From NCBI GenBank assembly GCA_002490775.1, contig DKUR01000023.1, positions 1 through 14,375 on the forward strand: a DNA stretch of 14,375 bases. Reading direction: 5' to 3'. Each line of letters begins with the position of its first letter. Position 1 is the first letter of the stretch. The translations under genes were made by a program, and so were the position numbers. A model generated the notes under the pieces. The model worked only from the letters and a program-made list of their open reading frames with translations, was not told where the DNA came from and did not search any database. The stretch is from Lachnospiraceae bacterium UBA7199 (GTDB taxonomy: Bacteria > Bacillota > Clostridia > Lachnospirales > Lachnospiraceae). Below are positions 7,158 through 14,340 of the stretch, piece after piece.

Positions 7158-8099
7158 ATGGAGGTTGGACTTTGTTTATCATTTTGCAATAAACGCTGGA
7201 AAAATCCGCAGGCACTGGCAGAATTTGTGAGTTCTCTTGGCGTCAGACTGGTGCAGTTTTCATGGGATCTGGTAGATCCCTGGTGGAAAGAAGAAATTCG
7301 GGATGAACTGGCAAAGGAGTATGCAAACGCATTCAGACAGAGGCAGATTGAAATAACGGTTTCTTTTTCAGGAATGGCCGCATATGCTTATTCCAGTCTG
7401 CTTTCAGAAGATGAAAGAGTGCGTAAAATGGGGATGACCTATTTAAAGCGGGCTATTGATATGACTGCGATTATGGGAATTCCTGCATTGGGAACGCCGG
7501 CGGGATGTATGGAATCTTTAGAAGGGCTGCAGAATATTGGAAGAAAAAAAGCAGGTATAGAAGTGCAGGATGCCGGAAAGGAGAATCACGGAGGATATGT
7601 TAAGCGTGGGGAAGTCAGAAAGCGTTTGGTTGATGATTTAATTCTTTTGTCCCGGTATGCAGCCCAAAAAGGATTAAAACAGCTTTACTTAGAGCCTACC
7701 CCTGTACAGACGGAAATTCCCTGTACCGCTTTGGAAGCAAAAATATTGATGGAACAGCTTTCCGGGAAAACACAAATTCCGGTTGGACTGGTTCTGGATT
7801 GGGGACACGTTCTTTGCCCTTCTTTTAATGAAGAACCGGCAGATATGAATTATTGGCTTTCTGCCTGCAAAGGCTATGTAGGCGCATGTCACATACAGCA
7901 GTGTGACGGAAAAATGGACAGACACTGGGGATTTACCGGCCAGGGAATCGTTACGCCGGAAATGATACGGGGCGTGCTTGGAAATCCTGATGCGTCTGGA
8001 ATCGCTCATTATCTGGAGTATTGCCCTGCCTTTGAGACGCCGGGGGAAGAAGTGGTAAAGGAAATCAGGAATTCAGTGAAGTATCTGCAGTTGATATGA
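7158..8099 (+). CDS. TIM-barrel sugar (phosphate) isomerase/epimerase, xylose-isomerase-like
   Basis: A 313-residue soluble protein of the AP-endonuclease-2/xylose-isomerase-like TIM-barrel family, which uses a divalent metal to epimerise or isomerise ketoses. The four expected metal ligands can be placed: E179 in YLEPTP, D214 in LVLDWGH (with H217), H245 in ACHIQQCD, and E287 in YLEYCP. The HIQQCDG, DRHW and EPTP motifs resemble the branch acting on tetrulose or pentulose phosphates (EryC-, UlaE-like) more than free-sugar D-psicose epimerases, but I cannot name the substrate. Residues about 123-150 form a variable polar insertion. It is the last gene of the operon; AGGAG at 7141-7145 lies 12 nt upstream and a terminator-like hairpin follows. 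Confidence 0.75.
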   Translation: MEVGLCLSFCNKRWKNPQALAEFVSSLGVRLVQFSWDLVDPWWKEEIRDELAKEYANAFRQRQIEITVSFSGMAAYAYSSLLSEDERVRKMGMTYLKRAIDMTAIMGIPALGTPAGCMESLEGLQNIGRKKAGIEVQDAGKENHGGYVKRGEVRKRLVDDLILLSRYAAQKGLKQLYLEPTPVQTEIPCTALEAKILMEQLSGKTQIPVGLVLDWGHVLCPSFNEEPADMNYWLSACKGYVGACHIQQCDGKMDRHWGFTGQGIVTPEMIRGVLGNPDASGIAHYLEYCPAFETPGEEVVKEIRNSVKYLQLI

Positions 8100-8121
8100 T
8101 GCAAAATAAATAGTGTTGGAA

Positions 8122-8174
8122 AGGGCCATTTGTCATGCAGGAATTGTGGGTAAATGGCTCTATTGTATTTTTCC
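8122..8174 (+). terminator. Putative rho-independent terminator of the sugar operon
   Basis: AGGGCCATTT (8122-8131) pairs with AAATGGCTCT (8152-8161): 10 bp including one G-T, with a 20-nt loop, followed by ATTGTATTTTTCC. It starts 23 bp after the last enzyme gene. The large loop and interrupted T-run make it moderate rather than strong. It is the natural end of the operon, since the next genes differ in composition and have their own candidate promoter. Confidence 0.6.
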
Positions 8175-8191
8175 GGTTAAACCAATATAAT
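8163..8191 (+). promoter_or_regulatory. Candidate sigma-A promoter for the DUF3791-DUF3990 operon
   Basis: A perfect TATAAT at 8186-8191 is preceded, with a 17-bp spacer, by TTGTAT at 8163-8168 (a weak -35, with only TTG matching consensus). The -35 lies in the T-rich tail of the preceding terminator. Transcription would begin about 45 bp before ATG 8245, which has AAGGAG at 8230-8235. The exact -10 and ideal spacing support it; the poor -35 lowers confidence. Confidence 0.5.
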
Positions 8192-8244
8192 AATAAGTAA
8201 TCGGGAAGGAACACAAAGCTGCACAATGTAAGGAGATAAGAAGG

Positions 8245-8487
8245 ATGTACTTAAATCGACAATTTATCCATAATGAAAGAGAACTTTCTTTTGCTATTTT
8301 CTGTATCGAAAATGTGGCTATTGAGCTTGGGGTAAATGCTGAGAGAGTTTACCAGGCATTGGCAGAAAAAAGTGATATTTTGAACAGCTACATTGTGCCA
8401 TGTTATGAGGTATTACATTCGCAGAGCAAAGAATACATTGTTGAAGATATTATATCTTATATAAAGGAGAAGGGGGTGGAAGTATGA
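8245..8487 (+). CDS. DUF3791 domain-containing protein, putative antitoxin partner
   Basis: An 80-residue, acidic, predicted helical protein that fits the DUF3791 family: ELSFAIFCIENVA (about 13-25), KSDILNSYIVPCYEVLHSQS (about 43-62) and EYIVEDIISYIKEKGV toward the end. It has no signal peptide or membrane helix. The family has no established biochemical role that I know of, but it repeatedly neighbours DUF3990 genes. Here its stop overlaps the DUF3990 start as ATGA, so the two are translationally coupled, as is common for antitoxin-toxin pairs. AAGGAG lies 9 nt before the ATG. The antitoxin role is inferred from size and position only. Confidence 0.75.
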   Translation: MYLNRQFIHNERELSFAIFCIENVAIELGVNAERVYQALAEKSDILNSYIVPCYEVLHSQSKEYIVEDIISYIKEKGVEV

Positions 8488-8957
8488 TTATATATCATGG
8501 TTCTGATATGGAAGTCAGAAAACCGGATATTTTTCATTCCCGCAAAAACCTTGATTTTGGTTGTGGTTTTTATACAACGCCTTTATATCAACAGGCAGAA
8601 AAATGGTGTGAAAAATATATAAGGCGTGGAAAAGAAGGTATCATTTCCTGTTATATTTTAGATGATAGTGTTTGGAACAATTGCAAAATCTTAACATTCG
8701 ACAGTTATTCAGAGGAATGGCTGAACTTTATTACCGACTGTCGAATGGGAATTGATACGATAGAATATGATATTATACTTGGCGGGGTAGCCAATGATAG
8801 AGTTTTTAATACCTGTGAATTGTATTTTAAGCATTATATTGATAAGGATGCTGCTTTGGACAGACTGCGCTATGAAAAACCCAATCGCCAGATTTGCCTG
8901 AAAAATCAGGAAGTTATAGAACGATATCTTCATTTTGACAGGAGCGAACGATTATGA
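8484..8957 (+). CDS. DUF3990 protein, ADP-ribosyltransferase-like, putative toxin
   Basis: A 157-residue soluble protein resembling DUF3990. Three blocks match the H-Y-[EDQ] layout of ADP-ribosyltransferases: IIYHGSD near the N-terminus (H5), GCGFYTTP (27-33) followed by QQAEKW, and NRQICLKNQEVIERYL (about 134-149), where Q136 would be the third-position residue. As I recall, Pfam groups DUF3990 with ADP-ribosyl folds. The predicted activity is transfer of ADP-ribose from NAD to an unknown cytoplasmic target. It is sandwiched by ATGA overlaps between two small proteins, the layout expected of a toxin with partner(s). Base composition is visibly AT-rich (about 28-33% GC in two 60-base lines) compared with neighbours. 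An inactive or regulatory enzyme cannot be excluded. Confidence 0.75.
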   Translation: MIIYHGSDMEVRKPDIFHSRKNLDFGCGFYTTPLYQQAEKWCEKYIRRGKEGIISCYILDDSVWNNCKILTFDSYSEEWLNFITDCRMGIDTIEYDIILGGVANDRVFNTCELYFKHYIDKDAALDRLRYEKPNRQICLKNQEVIERYLHFDRSERL

Positions 8958-9169
8958 ATGCTGAACCGTTAATTTTACAGATGAAATATTCAGATATTGT
9001 GCAGGGTTTTGCCGAAGCTCAGCACCTTACTTTAGATGATGCTTTGAAGTTTTTTTATCATTCTGAGGTTTACCAGCTTATGAAAGACGGCGTTTCCGAT
9101 ATGCACTGCATGAGCGAAAAATATTTAATAGAGGATTTGGAAAGAGAGTTCGAAAGGGGGAGCAGGTAA
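8954..9169 (+). CDS. Small DUF3791-like protein downstream of DUF3990
   Basis: A 71-residue acidic helical protein whose ATG overlaps the DUF3990 stop (ATGA), making it the third coupled gene of the module. Visible features are LQMKYSDIVQGFAEAQHLT, DDALKFFYHSEVYQLMKDG and DMHCMSEKYLIEDLERE. The final EKYLIEDLE resembles the KEYIVEDI ending of the first gene, so it may be a second, diverged DUF3791-type protein; the similarity is short and that call is tentative. The region LTLDDALKFFYHS suggests a helix-turn-helix-like or helical-bundle fold. It could be a second antitoxin, a chaperone or a repressor. Confidence 0.7.
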   Translation: MNAEPLILQMKYSDIVQGFAEAQHLTLDDALKFFYHSEVYQLMKDGVSDMHCMSEKYLIEDLEREFERGSR

Positions 9170-9171
9170 TT

Positions 9172-9206
9172 ATGCAAAAAAAAAACTTAAATCAGTTTTA
9201 AGCGTA
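9172..9206 (+). other. Out-of-phase start and signal-peptide segment with A10 slippery run
   Basis: ATG 9172 lies 5 nt after AGCAGG (9161-9166) and reads M-Q-K-K-N then stops after nine codons (TAA 9199-9201). From base 9186 on, the frame of the downstream lipoprotein instead reads LKSVLSVLLILSLLTAC, a textbook lipoprotein signal peptide. The two are joined by ten A residues (9176-9185). One extra A in the transcript or genome, or a -1 ribosomal shift on A-AAA-AAC (9180-9186), would give MQKKKLKSVLSV and restore one reading frame. A sequencing or assembly error in the run is the simplest alternative. Confidence 0.7.
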
Positions 9207-11405
9207 TTGTTGATTCTAAGTCTTTTAACAGCCTGCAGTCTGCAAAAGCAGCCGGGAGAAGGGGCAGCTGCCCAGACGGAAGAGGATGGGACAGGCAGCA
9301 CCTTAGCAGAGAATGGAGCAGGTGAAGAAGGACAGGCATTTGCAGATACTGTAGAGAATGAGAAATCAGGGACAGGAGGGAGGCCCGCGCTGATTGGAAG
9401 CATGGAAGAGAGCGGAGAGATCAGTGTCGAACCTTGTGTGGAACCATATGCCATCCAGCCGGATCTAAGTAATATTTATAATCTGGAGCAGTTTTATCTG
9501 GAAGGTGAGATTGTAGACAAGCTGTCCGGGAATGGATTTGTTGTATGTGGAAGTGCCGGAAATGAATTCTTTGAAGTTTATGAGATGAACAGGTACAGCA
9601 ATATTCCCAACTTTGTGACGGTGGATTCTTTGATGCATACTTATCATTTGTATTTTAGTTTTCTTTTAAAAAATATAGAAAAGGATTACTTGTCTGAAAG
9701 TATTGGGAAGCTGAGCCTTAAAATGCTGGATAACAGCGCTGCCTTGTATGAGCAGTTTAAGGGAAGTGCATGGGAGAGCGCAGCAGCACGCAATGTTGCA
9801 TTTTTTTCGGTAGGAGCAAAGCTTTTGGGAGAAGAACCGGAGGTAAAGGCATATGTGCAGGATGTTGTGGGGCAGGAGCTTGAACGGATTAAACAGGCGG
9901 ATGGCATTTATATGTCAGGAATAACTGGAGATGAAGAGGATTATACTCAGTATATTCCCCGTGGATATTATGCAGGGGATCAAAAGCTGGAGCAGTATTT
10001 TCAGGCAATGATGTGGTATGGGCGGATTCACTTTACACAGGAAAGTGAAGAGATGGATCGAAGCGCCCTTTTGATCACCAAGGCTTTGACGGAGGATGCG
10101 CAGGCTTATGAATTATGGGAATCCATCTATGCGGTAACATCATTTTTTGCAGGAGCAAGTGACGACTTAAGTGTGTGCGAATATGCACCGGCTGCACATA
10201 AGGCTTATGGCGGCGATCTTTCTTCGGAAGCTTTGATTTCAGATGAGGAGGCTTTTAAGCAGTTTCATGCAATGACAGCGGAGCTTCCCCTGCCTCAGAT
10301 CAATTCCATTCCGATTAAAGACGGTGAGGATAACGTGATCCCTGGTTTCCGGTTTATGGGACAGAGGTTTACCATAGATGCTGCAATTATGCAGAAACTG
10401 ATCTACAGTAATGTAAAGGAAAATGGCACAGGGAATAAGCGTATGCTTCCAGATGTGCTGGATGTGCCTGCTGCTCTTGGCAGCGATATGGCTCTTAGCA
10501 TCCTGGAGGAGCAGGGAGCGTTTGAGTATGCAGGCTATGAGGAAAATATGGAGAAGCTCAAGTCATTTTTGATGCAGGAAAATGATGCCATGTGGTCAGC
10601 AAGCCTGTATGCCGGCTGGCTGAATACTCTTCGTCCGCTGCTTGTGCCCAAGAAAGAAGGATACCCTATATTTATGCAGAGTGAAGAGTGGACAAAGAAA
10701 AATCTGGAATGCTTTGCAGGCAGTTTTACGGAACTTAAGCATGATACAGTGCTTTACACCAAGCAGGTGATAGCGGAAATGGGCGGTGACTATATTGAGG
10801 AGATCGACAGCAGGGGATATGTGGAGCCTGAGCCTTACGTGTATGCAAGGTTTGCAGCTTTGGCTGACCAGACAGCAAAAGGACTTAAGACATACGGAAT
10901 GCTTGGGAAGGAAGAGGAAGAAAATCTTTCTATTTTGTATGAGATTGCCGACCGATTGTGGAAAATTTCCAATAAGGAACTGAAGGATGAAGTGCTTTCC
11001 GCAGAAGAGTATGACTTTATCCAGTGTTATGGCGGGAATCTTGAGCATTTTTGGTATGAAACAGTAAAGGATGAGACCACCGACATGGTATCTACCCAGG
11101 AATGTCCTGCCGCGGTGGTGGTAGATATTGCAACAGATCCTAATGGAAGTGTGCTTGAAGCCGCTACTGGAAATCCATCCATTATTTATGTGGTGGTTAA
11201 GGTGGATGGAAAGATTAAAATTGCAAAAGGAAGCGTTTATTCTTTTTATCAGTTCTCCTGGCCTTTGGAAGAGCGGCTGACCGATGCAAAGTGGCGCCAG
11301 ATGCTGGGCATACAGGCGGATGAAAACGGAAACCATAATTATGACTTATCCATCCCGAAACCGGATTGGACAGGAAGCTATCGATACAAATATGCATGGG
11401 AATAA
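9207..11405 (+). CDS. DUF3160 lipoprotein (start displaced by a homopolymer frameshift)
   Basis: A large exported protein of the DUF3160 family, which has no known function. The uninterrupted frame without slippage could only start at TTG 9207 or 9210, giving a signal peptide that lacks its positive n-region; with the A10 run bridged from ATG 9172 it would be 744 residues with a complete lipoprotein signal. The lipobox LLTAC places the lipidated Cys at residue 10 of this frame. A Gly/Glu/Ala-rich linker (about 12-60) leads to the folded domain, recognisable by NIPNFVTVDSLMHTYHLYF and by ESAAARNVAFFSVGAKLLG. It should sit on the outer face of the membrane. It overlaps the next gene, encoding a CapA-like protein, by 14 bp. 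A wall- or surface-related job is inference. Confidence 0.75.
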   Translation: MLILSLLTACSLQKQPGEGAAAQTEEDGTGSTLAENGAGEEGQAFADTVENEKSGTGGRPALIGSMEESGEISVEPCVEPYAIQPDLSNIYNLEQFYLEGEIVDKLSGNGFVVCGSAGNEFFEVYEMNRYSNIPNFVTVDSLMHTYHLYFSFLLKNIEKDYLSESIGKLSLKMLDNSAALYEQFKGSAWESAAARNVAFFSVGAKLLGEEPEVKAYVQDVVGQELERIKQADGIYMSGITGDEEDYTQYIPRGYYAGDQKLEQYFQAMMWYGRIHFTQESEEMDRSALLITKALTEDAQAYELWESIYAVTSFFAGASDDLSVCEYAPAAHKAYGGDLSSEALISDEEAFKQFHAMTAELPLPQINSIPIKDGEDNVIPGFRFMGQRFTIDAAIMQKLIYSNVKENGTGNKRMLPDVLDVPAALGSDMALSILEEQGAFEYAGYEENMEKLKSFLMQENDAMWSASLYAGWLNTLRPLLVPKKEGYPIFMQSEEWTKKNLECFAGSFTELKHDTVLYTKQVIAEMGGDYIEEIDSRGYVEPEPYVYARFAALADQTAKGLKTYGMLGKEEEENLSILYEIADRLWKISNKELKDEVLSAEEYDFIQCYGGNLEHFWYETVKDETTDMVSTQECPAAVVVDIATDPNGSVLEAATGNPSIIYVVVKVDGKIKIAKGSVYSFYQFSWPLEERLTDAKWRQMLGIQADENGNHNYDLSIPKPDWTGSYRYKYAWE

Positions 11406-12840
11406 GCTATTTATAAAAATATGGAGTTTTATCCTGGCGCTGGCCGGTGTGGGTGCTGTTGGGTATATTTTATGGGAAAATGGTGCGTTTCTGCCAGGAT
11501 GGGTTAAATGGGAAAATGAATTATTTTATGACCAAACCGGTCAATACAACATATCAGTAAGTAATAAGTCTGTTCAGATCACCTATGAGGATGTGGTGGT
11601 CTTTACTTCCCCAGACGGGGTAAAAGTTCAGAGTGCTCTATTATGCGACATGGACAATGACCAGAAGGAGGAATTAATACTCCTTTGCTGGAAAAAAGGG
11701 CGGTTTGGAATATATAAGCCTTTTTGGGTGGAGAAGGATGAAAAGAAGTGGTCACAGCATATTTTTGTATATGAATTTGAACAGGAAAAAGTAAAGCCTA
11801 AGTGGATGTCCTCTTACATTGGACAGGAGGTAAAGGAACTATCTGCAAATGGAAAAAGTGCGCCATATAGCCGGATTTGGCTGACTGATGTGGAGGGAAA
11901 GACAAGCAGCTATAGGTGGGATGTGTGGGGATTTACAAAGGAAGAGACGCAGGTATCCTTTGCAGTGTTTGGGGATATTTTAATTCATGAACCGATCTAC
12001 AGGTATGCGCTGCGCCATGATTCCTCTTTTGATTTTTTATTTGATAATTTTAGGGATGTGATTGGGCAAAGTGATGTTGCAGTGATCAATCAGGAAACAC
12101 CCTATACGGATGATCCGGCAATGTACAGCGATTACCCCAGGTTTGGAACGCCGCTTTTAGCAGGGCAGGCGGTGGCGGATGCCGGTTTTGACGTGGTGAC
12201 CTGCGCCACAAACCATGCGCTTGACAGAGGGGCAGAGGGAATCAATCTGACAAAGAATTTTTTTGAATCCCACGATGTGGTGTGTTTAGGAATACAAACA
12301 GAGGAAGAAATAGCGGAACGCCCTTATGAAATCCTTACAAGAAACGATATCAGGTTTGCCCTTTTTAATTACACCTATGGCACAAATGGAATAAAAATTC
12401 CAAAAGAGAATCCATATATGGTGCATCTATTGGAGGACGAAGAAAAAATCAGAAAGGATATTGAGAGGGCAGAAAAGGAAGCTGATATTGTAATTGTTTT
12501 TGCCCACTGGGGCAGTGAATATGCAAGTCAGACAGAGGAATTCCAGCAAAAGTGGGCACAGATTTTCGCTGACAGTGGAGTAGATGTGGTGGTTGGAACT
12601 CATCCTCATGTGCTCCAGCCCTATGAGGTCCTTAATGGCGAGGATGGACACAGGATGCTGGTTTTTTATTCTATTGGGAACTTTATCAGCGCCCAGTCAG
12701 AGAAAAGCTGTGTGAAAGGCGGTATGGCACAATTTACCATATCCCTTACACCAAAAGGGTATCAGGTTACGGAGTACGCCCTTAAGCCTCTTGCGATTAC
12801 CTGGCAGGAAGACGGAAGGTTTATGGTGGATTTTGCATAA
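11392..12840 (+). CDS. Membrane-anchored CapA-family protein (PGA_cap metallophosphoesterase fold)
   Basis: A 482-residue protein. A single N-terminal membrane helix (about 6-28) without a cleavage site anchors it with the bulk outside. Residues about 40-170 form a separate beta-rich domain containing a calcium-type loop DMDNDQKEE (86-94), as in FG-GAP/VCBS repeats. Residues about 178-480 are the CapA (PGA synthesis) domain: FGDILIHE (183-190), NQETP (213-217), CATNHALDRGAEG (241-253), FAHWGSEY (340-347), GTHPHVLQPYE (372-382) and FYSIGNF (395-401), a metal-dependent phosphatase-like set. In bacilli CapA works in poly-gamma-glutamate export, but capB/capC are absent here, so that role is not supported. 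ATG 11392 is the best in-frame start; its Shine-Dalgarno (AGGAA at 11372) is distant, so translation may be coupled to the upstream lipoprotein gene. Confidence 0.8.
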   Translation: MHGNKLFIKIWSFILALAGVGAVGYILWENGAFLPGWVKWENELFYDQTGQYNISVSNKSVQITYEDVVVFTSPDGVKVQSALLCDMDNDQKEELILLCWKKGRFGIYKPFWVEKDEKKWSQHIFVYEFEQEKVKPKWMSSYIGQEVKELSANGKSAPYSRIWLTDVEGKTSSYRWDVWGFTKEETQVSFAVFGDILIHEPIYRYALRHDSSFDFLFDNFRDVIGQSDVAVINQETPYTDDPAMYSDYPRFGTPLLAGQAVADAGFDVVTCATNHALDRGAEGINLTKNFFESHDVVCLGIQTEEEIAERPYEILTRNDIRFALFNYTYGTNGIKIPKENPYMVHLLEDEEKIRKDIERAEKEADIVIVFAHWGSEYASQTEEFQQKWAQIFADSGVDVVVGTHPHVLQPYEVLNGEDGHRMLVFYSIGNFISAQSEKSCVKGGMAQFTISLTPKGYQVTEYALKPLAITWQEDGRFMVDFA

Positions 12841-12857
12841 AGTAAGGGCGCACATTT

Positions 12858-14327
12858 TTATTCTCTGGACTTTTCTGTAAAATGCGGCATTGTCTGGTAA
12901 TAATTATGCCGGTACAAATGATCATCCACCAGCTCAGCTAAGCGGTCCATCTCTTTCTGCGCATCCATGCCGGCAGCTATATTGTAATAGGCGTAGGCAA
13001 ACTGCTTACTGAAAAAGGGATAGGCAGGAGTCTGAGGTCTGGTAAAGGAAGAGTTGTGAAGCTGGGAAAATAAAATATTCGTGTTATTGGAGACTGTATT
13101 AAAGTTATCCATCACTTCATAAATCTCTTTTAAAACTGGAATGCCGGTGTATTTACTGATTTTTAACTGATTTTGAATGGTAAATACATATTGGATAAAC
13201 TGACAGCACTGGTTGGGATTCTTGGTCTGTCTGGACATGCAAAGTCCCCAGCTTCCATGAGGCGTTGCCGCCTGCATCCCCTTGGGAAGCGGTATGATCC
13301 CTACATTTTTACTATTCTTCAAAGATTGAAAATAGGCGCTGGGCAGTGACAGACTCATGGCGAAGTTGTCTGGAAAACTGGCGCTGATATTTTCAATATG
13401 GGTGTAATGATATTTATGAAACAAATCGCCCAGCCACTGCATGGCAGCTACGGAAGGTGCTGAATTGATAAAACCGCTGGTTCTGCTTAAGTCGCTGCTA
13501 AAAAAACTGCCCTTGTTCTGTAAAATAAAAGGAAGGCCGGAATAGCTGTTCCACTCTCCTGATTTTGGGGATAAGCCCCTCCCTGAATCCATAAGAAGAG
13601 GATAGGGAAGGGAAGTTTTTTCTTTGATCAGGCGGCAGATGGATAAGAATTCCTCCCAGCTCCAGGCTTCCGAAATATTTCCAGGAATCCTGATCTGCAG
13701 ACTTTCAAACAACTCCTTGTTGTAGAGAATGCAGAGTGTAGATTCTGTATAGCCCAGGTGGTAAAGCTTACCCTGATAGCTTCCCTGCTGCAAAATTTGT
13801 TCCATAAAGGAATTCAAAAAGGAAGGCTCCATATAGTCATCAAAAGGAAGAAGAGAATTCATATAAGCCCAGTAAGCCACGTCAGGACCATCAAGGGAGA
13901 GAATGTCCGGCGCATTACCGCTTGCAAAGCTTTGCAGAAGTAAATCACGCAAAGGGGATTTCTCATTGGAAAGGAAGGTTGCCTTTACAGAAAATCCCTG
14001 ATTGGAATTATTGAATTCATCAATTAATGAGGTCCAGAACTGCTCCTCCCCCTGCTCCATAGGACACAAGTATAAGGAAAGAACCAGCCGGGATTTGGAA
14101 CGGTCAGTGACAAAGCTGCCTTTCCCCTGCTGGCGTACAATATAACCTTCTGCCTCTAAGTTCTTTAAGGCCTGGGTAATGGTGCTTTTACTTACACCAA
14201 GGGTACGCATCAGTTCATTATCAGAAGGAATGGCATCTCCCGGAAGGTAGCTGCCATTTTCTATTTGCTTAATTAACGTATTCTTTATAGTAACGTACTT
14301 TGGGATTCGTACATTTGTAGTGTGCAT
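12858..14327 (-). CDS. GntR-family regulator fused to a family-1 solute-binding domain
   Basis: A 489-residue protein. Residues about 9-74 form a GntR winged helix: YVTIKNTLIKQIENGSYLPG, PSDNELMRTLGVSKSTITQA and EGYIVRQQGKGSFV. Residues about 80-475 resemble a sugar-type family-1 solute-binding protein: LIDEFNNSN, SGNAPDILSLDG, LLPFDDYME, GSYQGKLYHLGYTES, ILYNKELFE and WSWEEFLSICRLI. GntR regulators normally carry FCD or UTRA domains, so this is an unusual effector module. There is no signal peptide or membrane helix, so it should act as a cytoplasmic DNA-binding sugar or oligosaccharide sensor. The gene converges on the CapA-family gene with 17 bp between stops and is read leftward from near the window edge, so its targets are probably divergent transporter genes beyond 14375. 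Confidence 0.85.
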   Translation of the reverse strand: MHTTNVRIPKYVTIKNTLIKQIENGSYLPGDAIPSDNELMRTLGVSKSTITQALKNLEAEGYIVRQQGKGSFVTDRSKSRLVLSLYLCPMEQGEEQFWTSLIDEFNNSNQGFSVKATFLSNEKSPLRDLLLQSFASGNAPDILSLDGPDVAYWAYMNSLLPFDDYMEPSFLNSFMEQILQQGSYQGKLYHLGYTESTLCILYNKELFESLQIRIPGNISEAWSWEEFLSICRLIKEKTSLPYPLLMDSGRGLSPKSGEWNSYSGLPFILQNKGSFFSSDLSRTSGFINSAPSVAAMQWLGDLFHKYHYTHIENISASFPDNFAMSLSLPSAYFQSLKNSKNVGIIPLPKGMQAATPHGSWGLCMSRQTKNPNQCCQFIQYVFTIQNQLKISKYTGIPVLKEIYEVMDNFNTVSNNTNILFSQLHNSSFTRPQTPAYPFFSKQFAYAYYNIAAGMDAQKEMDRLAELVDDHLYRHNYYQTMPHFTEKSRE

Positions 14328-14334
14328 TATAGTT

Positions 14335-14340
14335 CCTCCT
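14335..14340 (-). promoter_or_regulatory. Ribosome binding site that fixes the GntR-SBP start
   Basis: On the minus strand AGGAGG (complement of 14335-14340) lies 7 nt before the ATG at 14327. An in-frame TTG at 14363 lies upstream of this element and would add 12 residues unlike any GntR N-terminus, so it is not used. Confidence 0.85.

Noticed and set aside
10596..11336. Long minus-strand open frame (246 codons) opposite the DUF3160 gene
   Set aside because: It is antisense to a gene with clear family features; its translation is Cys/His/Phe-rich with no recognisable domain, typical of a shadow frame.
12841..12857. Bidirectional terminator between the converging capA-like and GntR-SBP genes
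   Set aside because: Only 17 bp separate the stops, and no stem-loop with a T-run is visible there.
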